The position numbers and the translations under genes are program-made. Positions 1 to 8,044 of a stretch of DNA of 64,000 nucleotides are shown here, in pieces. Position 1 is the first letter of the stretch. Each line of letters begins with the position of its first letter. The notes under the pieces are model-generated. The model was given only the letters and a program-made list of their open reading frames with translations, was not told where the DNA came from and made no database searches. The DNA is taken from assembly GCA_018812925.1 (NCBI GenBank), contig JAHJCU010000008.1, positions 1 through 64,000 of the forward strand. Reading direction: 5' to 3'. This stretch comes from Candidatus Omnitrophota bacterium. Lineage in GTDB: Bacteria; CAIJMQ01.

Positions 1-696
1 ATATATTATCGTTGAAAATTTTTCTTCGTGCGATGAAATTAATTCAATTTTGACAGCTTTCAATATTTTCTCAGTCTGTTGGATATCCCAACTGTCCAGC
101 CAATCTTTTCCGTCCGAATATTTAAAATTGAAATTTTTCAAGTTATCGCTCCAAACATAAGATTTAAGGTATTTGTGTTCGTCTAATGTAAAATTTACAA
201 GAGGTTCTTCTTCTCTTATCAGTAATCCCTTGTTTTCATCATTAATAATGAATTTATAAGTAATTTTTGTTAAGCATGTAAAAGGGAAATATAAAGATTT
301 TGCCGTAGTATAAAAACTAAAAGTTTTTTCATCTCCTTCCAGTCCGTTATAATCGGTTTTTTCCTGCGATGTCGAAACAGCTTGTGAATCGGTAATAAAA
401 TAAACAGAGGATATTTCACTGCGCATTTTTCTAAATACATTTCGCGCAAGATAGTAGTCTTCTTGCCTGCCGTCCCATTTTTCCAATGTCTTCAATGTTA
501 GAGAATAAGTGGAAATAATTGCTAAAAAAACTATACTGGAAATAGCCACTGCAATAAGAAGCTCGACAAGGGTAAACCCCGTTCGGTTTGGTAATCGGTA
601 ATCGTCCCTCTGGAATTTCAGGAAAATTCCGAGGATTGAGTCCCCGAAAATCTCCGATTTTCTGGGGATAAATGGTAAATGGTAATTTTTTGTCAT
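1..696 (-). CDS. GspJ-like minor pseudopilin, 3' end outside window
   Basis: Minor pseudopilin of a type II secretion/type IV pilus-like system. The frame is open from the ATG at 696 to the window edge (232 codons), so the C-terminus is missing. A class III prepilin signal (TGFTLVELLIAVAI) starts near residue 41, after an unusually long leader. The leader is coded by the short repeat ACCATTT and by the palindrome at 606-667. The ATG overlaps the gspI stop (ATGA). After the hydrophobic helix comes a GspJ-sized soluble domain. The J assignment rests on the order G-H-I-J and on size. Family membership is clear; the exact subtype is inferred. Confidence 0.8.
   Translation of the reverse strand, partial: MTKNYHLPFIPRKSEIFGDSILGIFLKFQRDDYRLPNRTGFTLVELLIAVAISSIVFLAIISTYSLTLKTLEKWDGRQEDYYLARNVFRKMRSEISSVYFITDSQAVSTSQEKTDYNGLEGDEKTFSFYTTAKSLYFPFTCLTKITYKFIINDENKGLLIREEEPLVNFTLDEHKYLKSYVWSDNLKNFNFKYSDGKDWLDSWDIQQTEKILKAVKIELISSHEEKFSTIIY
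606..667 (-). repeat. Cloverleaf palindrome family 1, copy in gspJ leader
   Basis: On the minus strand it runs from CCCC to AGAGGG, with three internal inverted repeats: GAAAATC/GATTTTC, a central GGACT/ATCC-type pair and GGAATTTTC/GAAATTCC. It is about 62 bp, is read through in frame, and codes roughly residues 10-31 of the GspJ leader. Its orientation is opposite to the copies at 1656 and 2264. Confidence 0.8.
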
Positions 697-1163
697 CTTT
701 TCGTTCCTGTTTGCATAATATTGGACTGTAAGCGATAAGTGTGAAGAACAATTTGGGTATTTTCCGGGCCAGATACAGTTATCGTTATCTTTTTTAATCC
801 GTCAATATCCGAGTCTTCTACTTCTCTTTGCCAAGAGAACTCGGAATAATCTTCTCCGCCTGCCAAATCTTGGCGGACAGGGAATTTTCCATCTTCGGTT
901 CTCATAAGCGGATTTTCCTGCATAAATGTATCCGAAAGAATTTCGTTTGCCAAAAAGACAGCTGTCGTATGATATTTTGCTTTCATTGCCTGCCTTATAG
1001 ATAAAAGTTGTGAATGGATTAAAACTGTCAATGTAAGGCCGACAATAGCAAGAGAAATGAGCACCTCAAGTAGAGTAAATCCTGTTCGGTTTTCGGTATT
1101 TGTTTTTCGGTGTTCGTTTTTTCCCGATAACCGATAACCGATAACCGGTAATTTATTATTCAT
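693..1163 (-). CDS. GspI-like minor pseudopilin
   Basis: Minor pseudopilin with a class III signal (TGFTLLEVLISLAIVGL) after a leader of about 29 residues, partly coded by a CCGATAAC tandem repeat. ATG 1163 is chosen over TTG 1175 because GGGAGGAGG lies directly before it and the ATG overlaps the gspH stop as ATGA. The product is 156 residues, near the usual GspI size. Residues around PVRQDLAGGE are coded by a small palindrome (855-881) and look like an in-frame insertion. Position between H and J supports the I call. Confidence 0.82.
   Translation of the reverse strand: MNNKLPVIGYRLSGKNEHRKTNTENRTGFTLLEVLISLAIVGLTLTVLIHSQLLSIRQAMKAKYHTTAVFLANEILSDTFMQENPLMRTEDGKFPVRQDLAGGEDYSEFSWQREVEDSDIDGLKKITITVSGPENTQIVLHTYRLQSNIMQTGTKR
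855..881 (-). repeat. CCTGYCCGCC-type palindrome inside gspI
   Basis: On the minus strand CCTGTCCGCCAAG is followed by TTGGCAGGCGGA, giving overlapping inverted repeats. The same CCTGCCCG...GCAGGCGGG architecture occurs inside both V-ATPase genes (49235-49267 and 49936-49973), always in frame. Confidence 0.65.
1125..1150 (-). repeat. CCGATAAC tandem word repeat in gspI leader
   Basis: Three and a half copies of an 8-bp word (CGATAACC on the plus strand) code part of the GspI leader peptide (PVIGYRLS). TTCGGTGTTCG words next to it recur at the start of the V-ATPase A gene near 47508. Confidence 0.7.
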
Positions 1164-1795
1164 TCCTCCTCCCAATATCCATCCTCAACATAGCTTTGAC
1201 CAGTCAAAGGATTTATAAAAAGAGTATAGAATTTTGAGTCGCTATCAATAAAATGAATAGTCGCCGGCTCGACAAAACCTGCGGGATTAAAAATTAAAGA
1301 AACTATGCCTTCGGTAATTTTATCGCCTTTGAAATTGACTATATCTTTTATTTTCAAAGCGGAGCTTAATTTTTTTTCGGGAAGTAAAAACTCTTCATCC
1401 CCGTCAATTAAAGACACAGCTTGGAATTTGTTTTCGTCTAAATTAAACAAAAGATTGATTTCTTTGTTTTGAACTTGGGATAAATCATATACGGATTTTA
1501 TAATTTGAGATATTTTTTCGATTTGTCTTTCTTTTTCTAATTTCGATTTGTGAATACCGATATTGGGTAAAACAAGTGATAAAACTATGCCGATAACCAA
1601 AATAACAAGAGATAATTCAAGTAACGTGAAACCGTTACTTTTTATTAAAGATTTACCCCTAGAAATTCGAAGAATTTCAGGGACTAAGTCCTCGGAATCT
1701 TTACAAGATTCCAGAGGGAGATTAAAGATTGAAGATTTATTATCAGAATATTGAATTTTATTATTATTCAATGTCCCAAGAGTAGATATCTTCAT
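1160..1795 (-). CDS. GspH-like minor pseudopilin with repeat-derived leader
   Basis: Pseudopilin of 211 residues. The class III signal NGFTLLELSLVILVIGIVL begins only near residue 56, and the domain after it is GspH-like in size. The start is ATG 1795, with GGAGAAGG six bases upstream; the gene overlaps the gspG end by 32 bp. Roughly residues 26-46 of the leader are coded by the 63-bp palindrome at 1656-1718, followed directly by KSLIKSNGF. A later TTG near 1771 is a possible alternative start but would still include the palindrome. The type assignment rests on gene order. Confidence 0.78.
   Translation of the reverse strand: MKISTLGTLNNNKIQYSDNKSSIFNLPLESCKDSEDLVPEILRISRGKSLIKSNGFTLLELSLVILVIGIVLSLVLPNIGIHKSKLEKERQIEKISQIIKSVYDLSQVQNKEINLLFNLDENKFQAVSLIDGDEEFLLPEKKLSSALKIKDIVNFKGDKITEGIVSLIFNPAGFVEPATIHFIDSDSKFYTLFINPLTGQSYVEDGYWEEE
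1656..1718 (+). repeat. Cloverleaf palindrome family 1, copy in gspH leader
   Basis: Exactly 63 bp. The closing stem is CCCCT/AGAGGG. Hairpin 1 is GAAATTC-gaa-GAATTTC, the central hairpin GGACT-aa-GTCC and hairpin 3 GGAATCTT-ac-AAGATTCC. It is translated on the opposite strand as 21 in-frame codons. Confidence 0.88.
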
Positions 1796-2348
1796 CAAAT
1801 CCTTCTCCGCCTTCTTTTCCGTCTCTTCCCAAGGATATTATATTGAATTCGCCGTATAAGCCCGGACTTAAATAAATAAATGGATTAACCCATGCGTCCA
1901 AAGGAACTTTGCCTTTTTCCAAATATCCGCCCTCATCATAACTTGTCGGTATTTTTCCTACTGTCGGTTTTTCCACAAGAGCTTTTAAGCCCTGTTCTGT
2001 GGAGGGATAAAAACCACAGTCTAACTTAAACAGTTTCAATGCTTGTTCTAAATTTCTTATTTGGGTTCTTGTTTGAGTTACTTTTGCCTTTTCATATTGA
2101 ACCATTATTCTGGGAGACACAATCGCTACTAACAACCCAATTATGACAACTACCACCATTATTTCAATAAGGGTAAAACCACTACTTCTCATTAAAGATT
2201 GAAGATTGAAGATTGAAGATTTCTCATTATTTAAACTTTTCGGATCTCTAATCTTTAATCTTGCCCCGAGAAATCCATAGGATTTCCGGGACTCAGTCCC
2301 TGAAATTGCTTTGCAATTTCTAGGGGAATCTTGAATCTTGAATTCCAT
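1764..2348 (-). CDS. gspG: Type II secretion major pseudopilin GspG
   Basis: Major pseudopilin. Strong family marks are GFTLIEIMVVVVIIGLL, the YPSTEQGLKAL block, and a C-terminal calcium-loop type region ending in GRDGKEGGEGFDEDI. The ATG at 2348 is preceded by AAGGAGG at ideal spacing, so the true leader is about 54 residues, against the usual 6-15. It includes 21 codons from the palindrome at 2264-2326 and several GAAGATT words. An internal ATG (MRSSGF) would give a normal leader but has no ribosome site. The gene follows prmC by 2 bp and leads the second pseudopilin set. Confidence 0.93.
   Translation of the reverse strand: MEFKIQDSPRNCKAISGTESRKSYGFLGARLKIRDPKSLNNEKSSIFNLQSLMRSSGFTLIEIMVVVVIIGLLVAIVSPRIMVQYEKAKVTQTRTQIRNLEQALKLFKLDCGFYPSTEQGLKALVEKPTVGKIPTSYDEGGYLEKGKVPLDAWVNPFIYLSPGLYGEFNIISLGRDGKEGGEGFDEDIYSWDIE
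2264..2326 (+). repeat. Cloverleaf palindrome family 1, copy in gspG leader
   Basis: 63 bp. The closing stem is CCCCGAG/CTAGGGG. Hairpin 1 is GAAATCC-ata-GGATTTC, centre GGGACTcaGTCCC and hairpin 3 GAAATTGC-ttt-GCAATTTC. The hairpin arms differ in sequence from the gspH copy but keep their pairing, which is compensatory change. Confidence 0.88.
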
Positions 2349-2350
2349 AA

Positions 2351-3214
2351 TTATTTCCTCCTTGCAACTATTATTCTATCAATACCACTATAATCTTTTT
2401 TTACGATTATGTCTTGAAAAACTTTTTTGTTTCGCAGGATATTTTTTACCGATTCTTCTTGCCCCTGCCCTATTTCCATTATAAGATAACCGTTTTTCTT
2501 TAAAAGAAATTCGCCTGCATCCGCCAAAGGTTTATAAAAAGATAGACCATCTGCACCGCCGTCTAGGGCCTTTTTCGGCTCATAAGATAAATCGACAGCA
2601 AAATCATTTAACTGCCCGCTTCTAACATACGGAGGATTGCTTGCCAAAACATTTATTCTGCCTCTCCACTTTTCCTTTTTGAAATAATTCCACAAGTTAC
2701 AATTAATAAAAGAGACCGATTTTTCCAAATTAAGTAATTTTCTATTTTCGCGAGCAACTTTGATAGCTTTAGATGAAATATCGGTTGCGTATATATGAAA
2801 ATTGCGATTATATTTAGCCAATGACAAAGCTATATTACCGCAACCTGTTCCAATATCCAGCCCAACATAAGCACTACCGTCTGCTTGAGGGAAAAGGGTT
2901 AAGGTTTCTTCCACTAAATGTTCCGTTTCGGGGCGCGGGATAAGCACATTTTTATTTACCATAAAATTCAATGACATAAATTCTCTTTTTCCCATAATAT
3001 AAGCCGAAGGTTCATGTCGCACTCTTTCTTCTACCATAGATGAGAATTTTTTAAAAACAACGTCAGGACATTGCATAGATAAATTGGAATATATATAGCT
3101 TTTTTCTTTAACAAGAACATGCGACAAAAAAGCCAAAATGTCGACATGGGCATCTTGTATGCCGGATAATTTCATTGATTGAACACCCCAAGACAAAGCT
3201 TCTGATAATTGCAT
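2351..3214 (-). CDS. prmC: Peptide chain release factor N5-glutamine methyltransferase
   Basis: Methylates the glutamine of the GGQ motif in release factors. The 287 residues show the helical N-terminal PrmC domain, the S-adenosylmethionine site LDIGTGCGNIALSLA and the catalytic NPPYV motif. It lies 2 bp after prfA, whose product is its substrate, a common gene pair. The start at 3214 is preceded by an AGAAG-type ribosome site. Confidence 0.96.
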   Translation of the reverse strand: MQLSEALSWGVQSMKLSGIQDAHVDILAFLSHVLVKEKSYIYSNLSMQCPDVVFKKFSSMVEERVRHEPSAYIMGKREFMSLNFMVNKNVLIPRPETEHLVEETLTLFPQADGSAYVGLDIGTGCGNIALSLAKYNRNFHIYATDISSKAIKVARENRKLLNLEKSVSFINCNLWNYFKKEKWRGRINVLASNPPYVRSGQLNDFAVDLSYEPKKALDGGADGLSFYKPLADAGEFLLKKNGYLIMEIGQGQEESVKNILRNKKVFQDIIVKKDYSGIDRIIVARRK

Positions 3215-3216
3215 TT

Positions 3217-4272
3217 CTATTTTTCTTCTAAATTTTCTTTTAAAACTTGGGTCAATATTTCCAGCTTACCGTCTAAAACGTCTTTTAATCTATGAAAGGT
3301 TGTATTAATTCTATGGTCTGTGATTCTTGCTTGAGGGAAATTATATGTTCTTATCTTATCGCTTCTTTCTCCGCCTTTTATCTGGCTTTTCCTCTGTTCG
3401 CATATTTCTTCTGTCTGTTTCTCTGTATAGAATTTGATAAGCTTTGCTTTAAGCACTCTCAAAGCTTTTTCTTTATTCTGATGCTGGGATTTTTGGTCTT
3501 GACATTGAACTCTTATACCTGAGGGTTTATGCACAATACGAATCGCAGAAGACGTCTTGTTCACATGTTGTCCGCCAGGACCGGAAGCTCTAAATGTTCC
3601 TATATCAAGATCCCCGGGATTTATTTTCACGTCCACCTCCCCTACTTCGGGAAGAACAGCTACTGTCGCCGTCGAGGTATGAATTCTGCCCATAGTCTCG
3701 GTTTCAGGCACACGCTGGACCCTGTGAACTCCGGATTCGTATTTCAACTGTGACCAAACACCTTCACCTTCTATTACATAAATTACTTCTTTAAACCCGC
3801 CTCTTTCGGAAATACTCGAGTCCATTACCTCTATTTTCCATTCCTTTTTTTCTGCAAATTTAGAATACATCTTGAACAGGTCTCTTGCAAAAAGCGCCGC
3901 TTCGTCGCCGCCTGTTCCCGCCCTTATTTCCATAATCACATTTCCCTGTTCTTCTTTGGAAACGGGATTTAAAAGTTTGTCCCACTGGTTTTCTAAAGAA
4001 ACTTTTTTTTCTTCTAATCCTTTTAATTCTTCATCAATAAGACCTACCATATCCGAATCTTTTTCTTTTGTAAGCAACTTTTTTAGCTTTTCGATTTCGT
4101 TGATTACTTTTTTATATGCTCTAAATATCTTTATCTTGGGGTCCAATTCTTTTAAGAGACGACTGTTATCTTTTAAACGGATAGGGTCTTTCATGATATC
4201 GGGAGAAGAAAGGATGTCGGTAATTCTCAAATACTCTTGTTCTAATTTATGCCCTTCTATATTTATGTTCAT
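3217..4272 (-). CDS. prfA: Peptide chain release factor 1
   Basis: Recognises UAA/UAG stop codons and releases the peptide. The stop-codon recognition tripeptide PET is at residues 189-191 (RVQRVPETE), and the GGQ motif is at 233-235 within ASGPGGQHVNKT. The start chosen is ATG 4272 (351 residues, usual RF1 length); a TTG at 4296 would add eight residues untypical of the family. No strong ribosome site is visible at either. The gene sits between rpmE and prmC, a frequent translation-gene neighbourhood. Confidence 0.95.
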   Translation of the reverse strand: MNINIEGHKLEQEYLRITDILSSPDIMKDPIRLKDNSRLLKELDPKIKIFRAYKKVINEIEKLKKLLTKEKDSDMVGLIDEELKGLEEKKVSLENQWDKLLNPVSKEEQGNVIMEIRAGTGGDEAALFARDLFKMYSKFAEKKEWKIEVMDSSISERGGFKEVIYVIEGEGVWSQLKYESGVHRVQRVPETETMGRIHTSTATVAVLPEVGEVDVKINPGDLDIGTFRASGPGGQHVNKTSSAIRIVHKPSGIRVQCQDQKSQHQNKEKALRVLKAKLIKFYTEKQTEEICEQRKSQIKGGERSDKIRTYNFPQARITDHRINTTFHRLKDVLDGKLEILTQVLKENLEEK

Positions 4273-4297
4273 CTTTTTTTTAAAGACAGGAATCAAA

Positions 4298-4369
4298 GCG
4301 CAAAGTTTTTTACGGGAAGCAGTAAGTAAAACAATTTAGGCAATCTTACTAATTAAAATTACTTTGCGC
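4298..4369. repeat. Nested inverted repeat between rpmE and prfA
   Basis: A perfect 9-bp inverted repeat (GCGCAAAGT/ACTTTGCGC) flanks a second one (AGTAAG/CTTACT). In RNA from the minus strand this folds just upstream of prfA. There is no T-run of terminator type directly after it on the minus strand. Function unknown. Confidence 0.55.
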
Positions 4370-4386
4370 ATTTATGTATATTTTTT

Positions 4387-4593
4387 CTATTTTTGTTTCT
4401 TGCCGTATTTCTTTTCAAACTTTTCCACTCGTCCTGCCGTATCTATGAATTTTTGTTTGCCGGTGAAAAACGGATGACATTGGGAACATATTTCCACTTT
4501 CATTTCCTTCTTTGTAGAACGAGTAACCACAGCGTTTCCACAAGCGCATCTTACCGTAATTTTTTCATATTTAGGATGTATGTCCTTTTTCAA
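4387..4593 (-). CDS. rpmE: Ribosomal protein bL31, zinc-binding form
   Basis: Ribosomal large-subunit protein L31, 68 residues. The start is TTG 4593 (MKKDIHPKY, the family's normal N-terminus), with AAAGGAGGT at good spacing; an upstream start at 4632 would place this ribosome site inside the gene. Cys16, Cys18, Cys36 and Cys39 form the zinc site of the C+ type. The next genes are prfA and prmC. Confidence 0.96.
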   Translation of the reverse strand: MKKDIHPKYEKITVRCACGNAVVTRSTKKEMKVEICSQCHPFFTGKQKFIDTAGRVEKFEKKYGKKQK

Positions 4594-4902
4594 TTTAGAC
4601 CTCCTTTGGTTAACTAATAAATTAAATATCAAAAATCAAATATACATATCAAAATGTAAACAGAATATTCTAAATCACTAATAATCAAGAAACAAGATAT
4701 CCCCTGCAATATGCACCCTGAAATTTCGTAGAAATTTCGAGGACTAAATCCTCGCTCCAACGTAATGTCGGAGCAATAACCAAACAAATTCCAATATTCA
4801 ATACCCAATCACCAAAACTTTGTTTGATTATTGAAAATTGGTGATTGGTTATTAATTATTTCTGTCATTTTACATTTTTAATTTTAAATTTTGAATTTAA
4901 TA
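4594..4902. other. Spacer between rho and rpmE
   Basis: This 309-bp spacer holds no credible gene. It contains a degenerate family-1 palindrome (4716-4775) and ATTGAAAATTGG / GTGATTGG word repeats (about 4800-4860), similar in style to the repeats in the pilin leaders. The bases just before rpmE carry its ribosome site. Confidence 0.6.
4716..4775 (+). repeat. Cloverleaf palindrome family 1, divergent copy
   Basis: Hairpin 1 is GAAATTTC-gta-GAAATTTC and the centre is GAGGACTaaaTCCTC. The third hairpin is replaced by GCTCCAAC...GTCGGAGC, and the closing stem is lost. This is a degenerate or recombined copy in the rho-rpmE spacer. Confidence 0.6.
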
Positions 4903-6195
4903 TCATACTTCTTTTAAATTCATACTTTTCAGGAACTCTTTGTTGTCCTTGGTTTTGTTTAATCTTTCAAAAAGCAAAGTTATCTTTTCTATCAAACTCA
5001 ATGAGGTTATTGCTTTTCTTAACATGTATATTTTTCTCAAATTTTCTTCTCCTATCAACAATTCTTCTTTTCTTGTTCCGGAGCGTTCCACATCTATGGC
5101 TGGGAAGATTCGCTTATCTACAAGACCTCTGTCCAAAACCAGCTCCATATTTCCCGTGCCCTTAAATTCTTCGAATATAACATCGTCCATTCTGCTTCCG
5201 GTATCTACTAAACAAGTTCCTATAATTGTAAGGCTGCCTCCTTCTTCAATATTTCGCGCGGCTCCCAAAAACCTCTTTGGTTTTATAAGCGCGTTAGAAT
5301 CCACACCGCCAGATAATAGTTTTCCGCCCGGCGGCATAATTGCGTTGTATGCTCTTGCCAACCGCGTTATTGAATCCAATAGTATAACTACATCACGCTT
5401 ATGCTCTACAAGCCTCTTTGCTTTATTGAGCACAATTTCTGCTATTTGTATATGCCTTTCAGGAGATTCATCAAAAGTAGCGGCTATTACTTCTCCTTTT
5501 ACCGAACGCTTCATGTCTGTTACTTCTTCGGGGCGTTCTCCTATCAACAGAATAAATTGGAGTGCCTCGGGATGATTTAAGGTAATAGCATTTGAAATTT
5601 TTTTCAACAAAACCGTTTTACCGGCGCGGGGAGGAGAAACAATTAAACCTCTTTGTCCTTTTCCGATAGGAATGAGCATATCGATTACTCTCGTGGCTAA
5701 TTCCCGCGGGTCTGTTTCAAGAATAAAACGCGGTTCCGGGAATATAGGCGTCAATTCATCAAAACCCTTTATTTTTTTGGTATTTTCCGGGTTATCATGA
5801 TTAACTGCTTCTACTCTTACAAGCGCAGGATATTTTTCGGTTTCTTTGGGAGGTCTGATTTGACCTGAAACCAAATCGCCCGTATGCATAGAAAATCTTC
5901 TAATCTGCGACGGCGAAATGTAAATATCATCCGAAGACGGATTATAATTGAAATTGGCAGAGCGTAAAAATCCAAACCCTTCAGGAAGAATTTCAAGGAC
6001 TCCTTCTCCAAAAACATAGCCATTTTTTTCGCTCTGCTTTTTGAGAATCTCAACTACAAGTTCATCTTTGTTTTTACCTTTACCGTTTTTAGATCCCATG
6101 TCTAGAGCTAAACTTTCCAATTCTTTTAGAGTTTTTTGTTTAAGCTCCCACATATTGATATTTACAGCTTTGTTAACGTCCAATTCCTGCTTCAT
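4903..6195 (-). CDS. rho: Transcription termination factor Rho
   Basis: Hexameric RNA helicase that ends transcription. The 430 residues show the Rho N-terminal helical part, the RNA-binding cold-shock fold ([14 protein letters not shown]), Walker A PPRAGKT at 188-194, Walker B ([17 protein letters not shown]) and the central-channel loop [11 protein letters not shown]. The length is normal. ATG 6195 has AAGGAGG seven bases upstream. It stands between coaE and rpmE. Confidence 0.97.
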   Translation of the reverse strand: MKQELDVNKAVNINMWELKQKTLKELESLALDMGSKNGKGKNKDELVVEILKKQSEKNGYVFGEGVLEILPEGFGFLRSANFNYNPSSDDIYISPSQIRRFSMHTGDLVSGQIRPPKETEKYPALVRVEAVNHDNPENTKKIKGFDELTPIFPEPRFILETDPRELATRVIDMLIPIGKGQRGLIVSPPRAGKTVLLKKISNAITLNHPEALQFILLIGERPEEVTDMKRSVKGEVIAATFDESPERHIQIAEIVLNKAKRLVEHKRDVVILLDSITRLARAYNAIMPPGGKLLSGGVDSNALIKPKRFLGAARNIEEGGSLTIIGTCLVDTGSRMDDVIFEEFKGTGNMELVLDRGLVDKRIFPAIDVERSGTRKEELLIGEENLRKIYMLRKAITSLSLIEKITLLFERLNKTKDNKEFLKSMNLKEV

Positions 6196-6281
6196 ATGTT
6201 TTCCTCCTTACTCATTATTTGATTTTTAGATCCATTTCAAACGAAAGATAGATTGTTGAAAATGTTTCTTTACTTTGTCTG

Positions 6282-6881
6282 CTACACATTTTTAAGAGAA
6301 AAAAGTGTTTCCCTTACTTGTTTTTCTGTTTCTTGAATCTCGCCGTTGTTATCAACCACAAAATCGGCAAGTTTTACTTTTTCGGATAAAGGCAACTGCG
6401 AATTAATTCTATTTTCTGCTTCTTTCGCAGATAATTTTTTTATTTTACGCAAAGTTTCAAGTTGGAATTTCCGTTTCCTGACAACAACTATTACTTTATC
6501 CGCTATCTTCTGCATTTTAGCTTCAAAAAGAAGCGGTATGTCTACTATTACCCATTCATGATGATCTTTTCTAAGTTGTTTTAATTTTTCTTTTATATTT
6601 TTTTTAACCGCAGGGTGAACAATTTGTTCTAATTTTTTTCTTTGAGAAATATCGCCAAAAATACACTGCCCCAATATTTTCTTGTTTATATACAAATCTT
6701 TTCTTAGAATATCTTCCCCAAAACACCGAACCACTTCTTTCCATATTTTTTCTCCCGGGACAAGGAGTTCATGAACAATCTCGTCGGCATCTATTATCTT
6801 TGCTTTTAAAAGCGAAGAAAGAATTTTTGCCACTGTTGTCTTTCCTGTAGCAACGCCACCGGTAATTGCGATTATTTTCAC
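6282..6881 (-). CDS. coaE: Dephospho-CoA kinase
   Basis: Last step of coenzyme A synthesis, phosphorylating dephospho-CoA. The P-loop is GGVATGKTT at residues 8-16; DADEIVHELL and the lid region QCIFGDISQRKKLEQIVHP are typical. GTG 6881 is chosen because GAGGG lies seven bases upstream and it gives the usual short N-terminus (MKIIAITGG). ATG 6902 lies directly after a repeat and has no ribosome site. The length is 199 residues. Confidence 0.9.
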   Translation of the reverse strand: MKIIAITGGVATGKTTVAKILSSLLKAKIIDADEIVHELLVPGEKIWKEVVRCFGEDILRKDLYINKKILGQCIFGDISQRKKLEQIVHPAVKKNIKEKLKQLRKDHHEWVIVDIPLLFEAKMQKIADKVIVVVRKRKFQLETLRKIKKLSAKEAENRINSQLPLSEKVKLADFVVDNNGEIQETEKQVRETLFSLKNV

Positions 6882-6919
6882 TTGAGAATTCCCTCGTTTC
6901 ATTTGGGAATTTGATTATA

Positions 6920-7074
6920 CCCTTGCAATTCGAAGAATTGCGGGCACTTAACCCCCCTTTAAGGGACTAAATCCCTGAAATGCTCTGCATTTCTAGGGAT
7001 CGGAAACCTTTCCCCGTGGAATGCAAAGCATTCCCGGGACTTTGGTCCTCGCAATTTTTCAAAATTGCAGAGGG
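6920..7074 (+). repeat. Cluster of family-1 cloverleaf palindromes
   Basis: Fills most of the spacer between coaE and the exonuclease. At least three units are visible: a partial one at 6920-6945 (GCAATTC/GAATTGC), a partial one near 6952-6998 (AGGGACTaaATCCCT, AAATGC/GCATTT) and a full 63-bp one at 7012-7074 (GGAATGC/GCATTCC, GGGACTttGGTCC, GCAATTTT/AAAATTGC, AGAGGG). Confidence 0.85.
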
Positions 7075-7147
7075 TAAATTTATAGGAGCAGAGCTCAAAT
7101 GCAATCAGTTAAAGCGTTTTACGTGTAACGAAATAGGATTCCCCATT

Positions 7148-8035
7148 TTAAGAAAACAGAGTGGGTGTAAATTCTTTCGCAAATTTTTTAAACTGCAATT
7201 CTTCGAATATTTCCCTTAAGCTGGACCAATCCGGAGTTTTAACCTCCAATTCTTGCGCATCAACTTCTATGGGAACATTTTTATCCAAGAGTATCAACTT
7301 CTTGTTGTTTAACGCAAGAGAAGAATTCAATTTAAGGCTCTCTGATATTTTTTTGTTTTTGATTTTATCTGTAGAGGCAACCACATCTTCCAAAAATCCA
7401 AACTCATCAAGAAGAACTTTAGCGGTTTTTTTTCCTATTCCCGAGACTCCTGGTATATTATCTACCGAATCGCCGATTAATGCAAGCAGGTCAGGTATTT
7501 TTTCAGGGTAAACGCCGATTTTTTCCTTGACAGCTTCCGGATTTAATATGTTTTCTTTTTGGGAAGAATTTAAAACGTTTATTTTATCACTAACAATTTG
7601 AAGCATATCTTTGTCGGAAGTAATGATCAATATTTTATCAAACTCCTTCTTAAATTTCCAAGCCAGCGTTGCAAGTATATCGTCAGCTTCGTAGCCGTCC
7701 ATTCTGGAACATTTAATTCCGAAAGCGTCAATTATCTGATTTATTTTAGGTAATTGCAGGCATAAATCATCCGGCATAGATGGGCGATTTTTCTTATAGT
7801 CAGAAAATTGCTTGTGTCTAAAAGTCGGAGCTTTGCTATCAAAACAAACAGCCATGTATTTCACACTTTTTTTCTCAAGCAGTGATAACAACATCTTTGC
7901 AAACCCATAAATAGCGCCTGTGGGGAAACCTTTCTTAGTAGTAAATTTTGGCAAAGCGTGAAAAGCACGATAAATATAGGAACTTGCATCTAATAAATAA
8001 AGTTCTTTATTAGAAGTGAATTTTTCTTCTATCAA
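7148..8035 (-). CDS. Stand-alone 5'-3' exonuclease, PolA N-terminal type
   Basis: Flap/5' nuclease that removes RNA primers or flaps. The 295 residues match the N-terminal domain of DNA polymerase I: LLDASSYIYRAFHA, the acidic DGYEADDILAT and TSDKDMLQIV metal sites, DLLALIGDSVDNIPG, and the helix-hairpin-helix GVSGIGKKTAKVLL. The protein stops just after the exonuclease domain; no polymerase or proofreading domain follows, only a palindrome cluster and coaE. Independent exonucleases of this type exist, so it need not be broken. It starts 9 bp after the secretin gene. Confidence 0.9.
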   Translation of the reverse strand: MIEEKFTSNKELYLLDASSYIYRAFHALPKFTTKKGFPTGAIYGFAKMLLSLLEKKSVKYMAVCFDSKAPTFRHKQFSDYKKNRPSMPDDLCLQLPKINQIIDAFGIKCSRMDGYEADDILATLAWKFKKEFDKILIITSDKDMLQIVSDKINVLNSSQKENILNPEAVKEKIGVYPEKIPDLLALIGDSVDNIPGVSGIGKKTAKVLLDEFGFLEDVVASTDKIKNKKISESLKLNSSLALNNKKLILLDKNVPIEVDAQELEVKTPDWSSLREIFEELQFKKFAKEFTPTLFS

Positions 8036-8044
8036 ACCTTCTTC

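Noticed and set aside
431-751. Open frame of 106 codons on the minus strand over the gspJ start
   Set aside because: It overlaps the leader and helix of gspJ in another frame, lacks a pilin signal and does not continue; gspJ in its own frame runs to the window edge with a proper signal.
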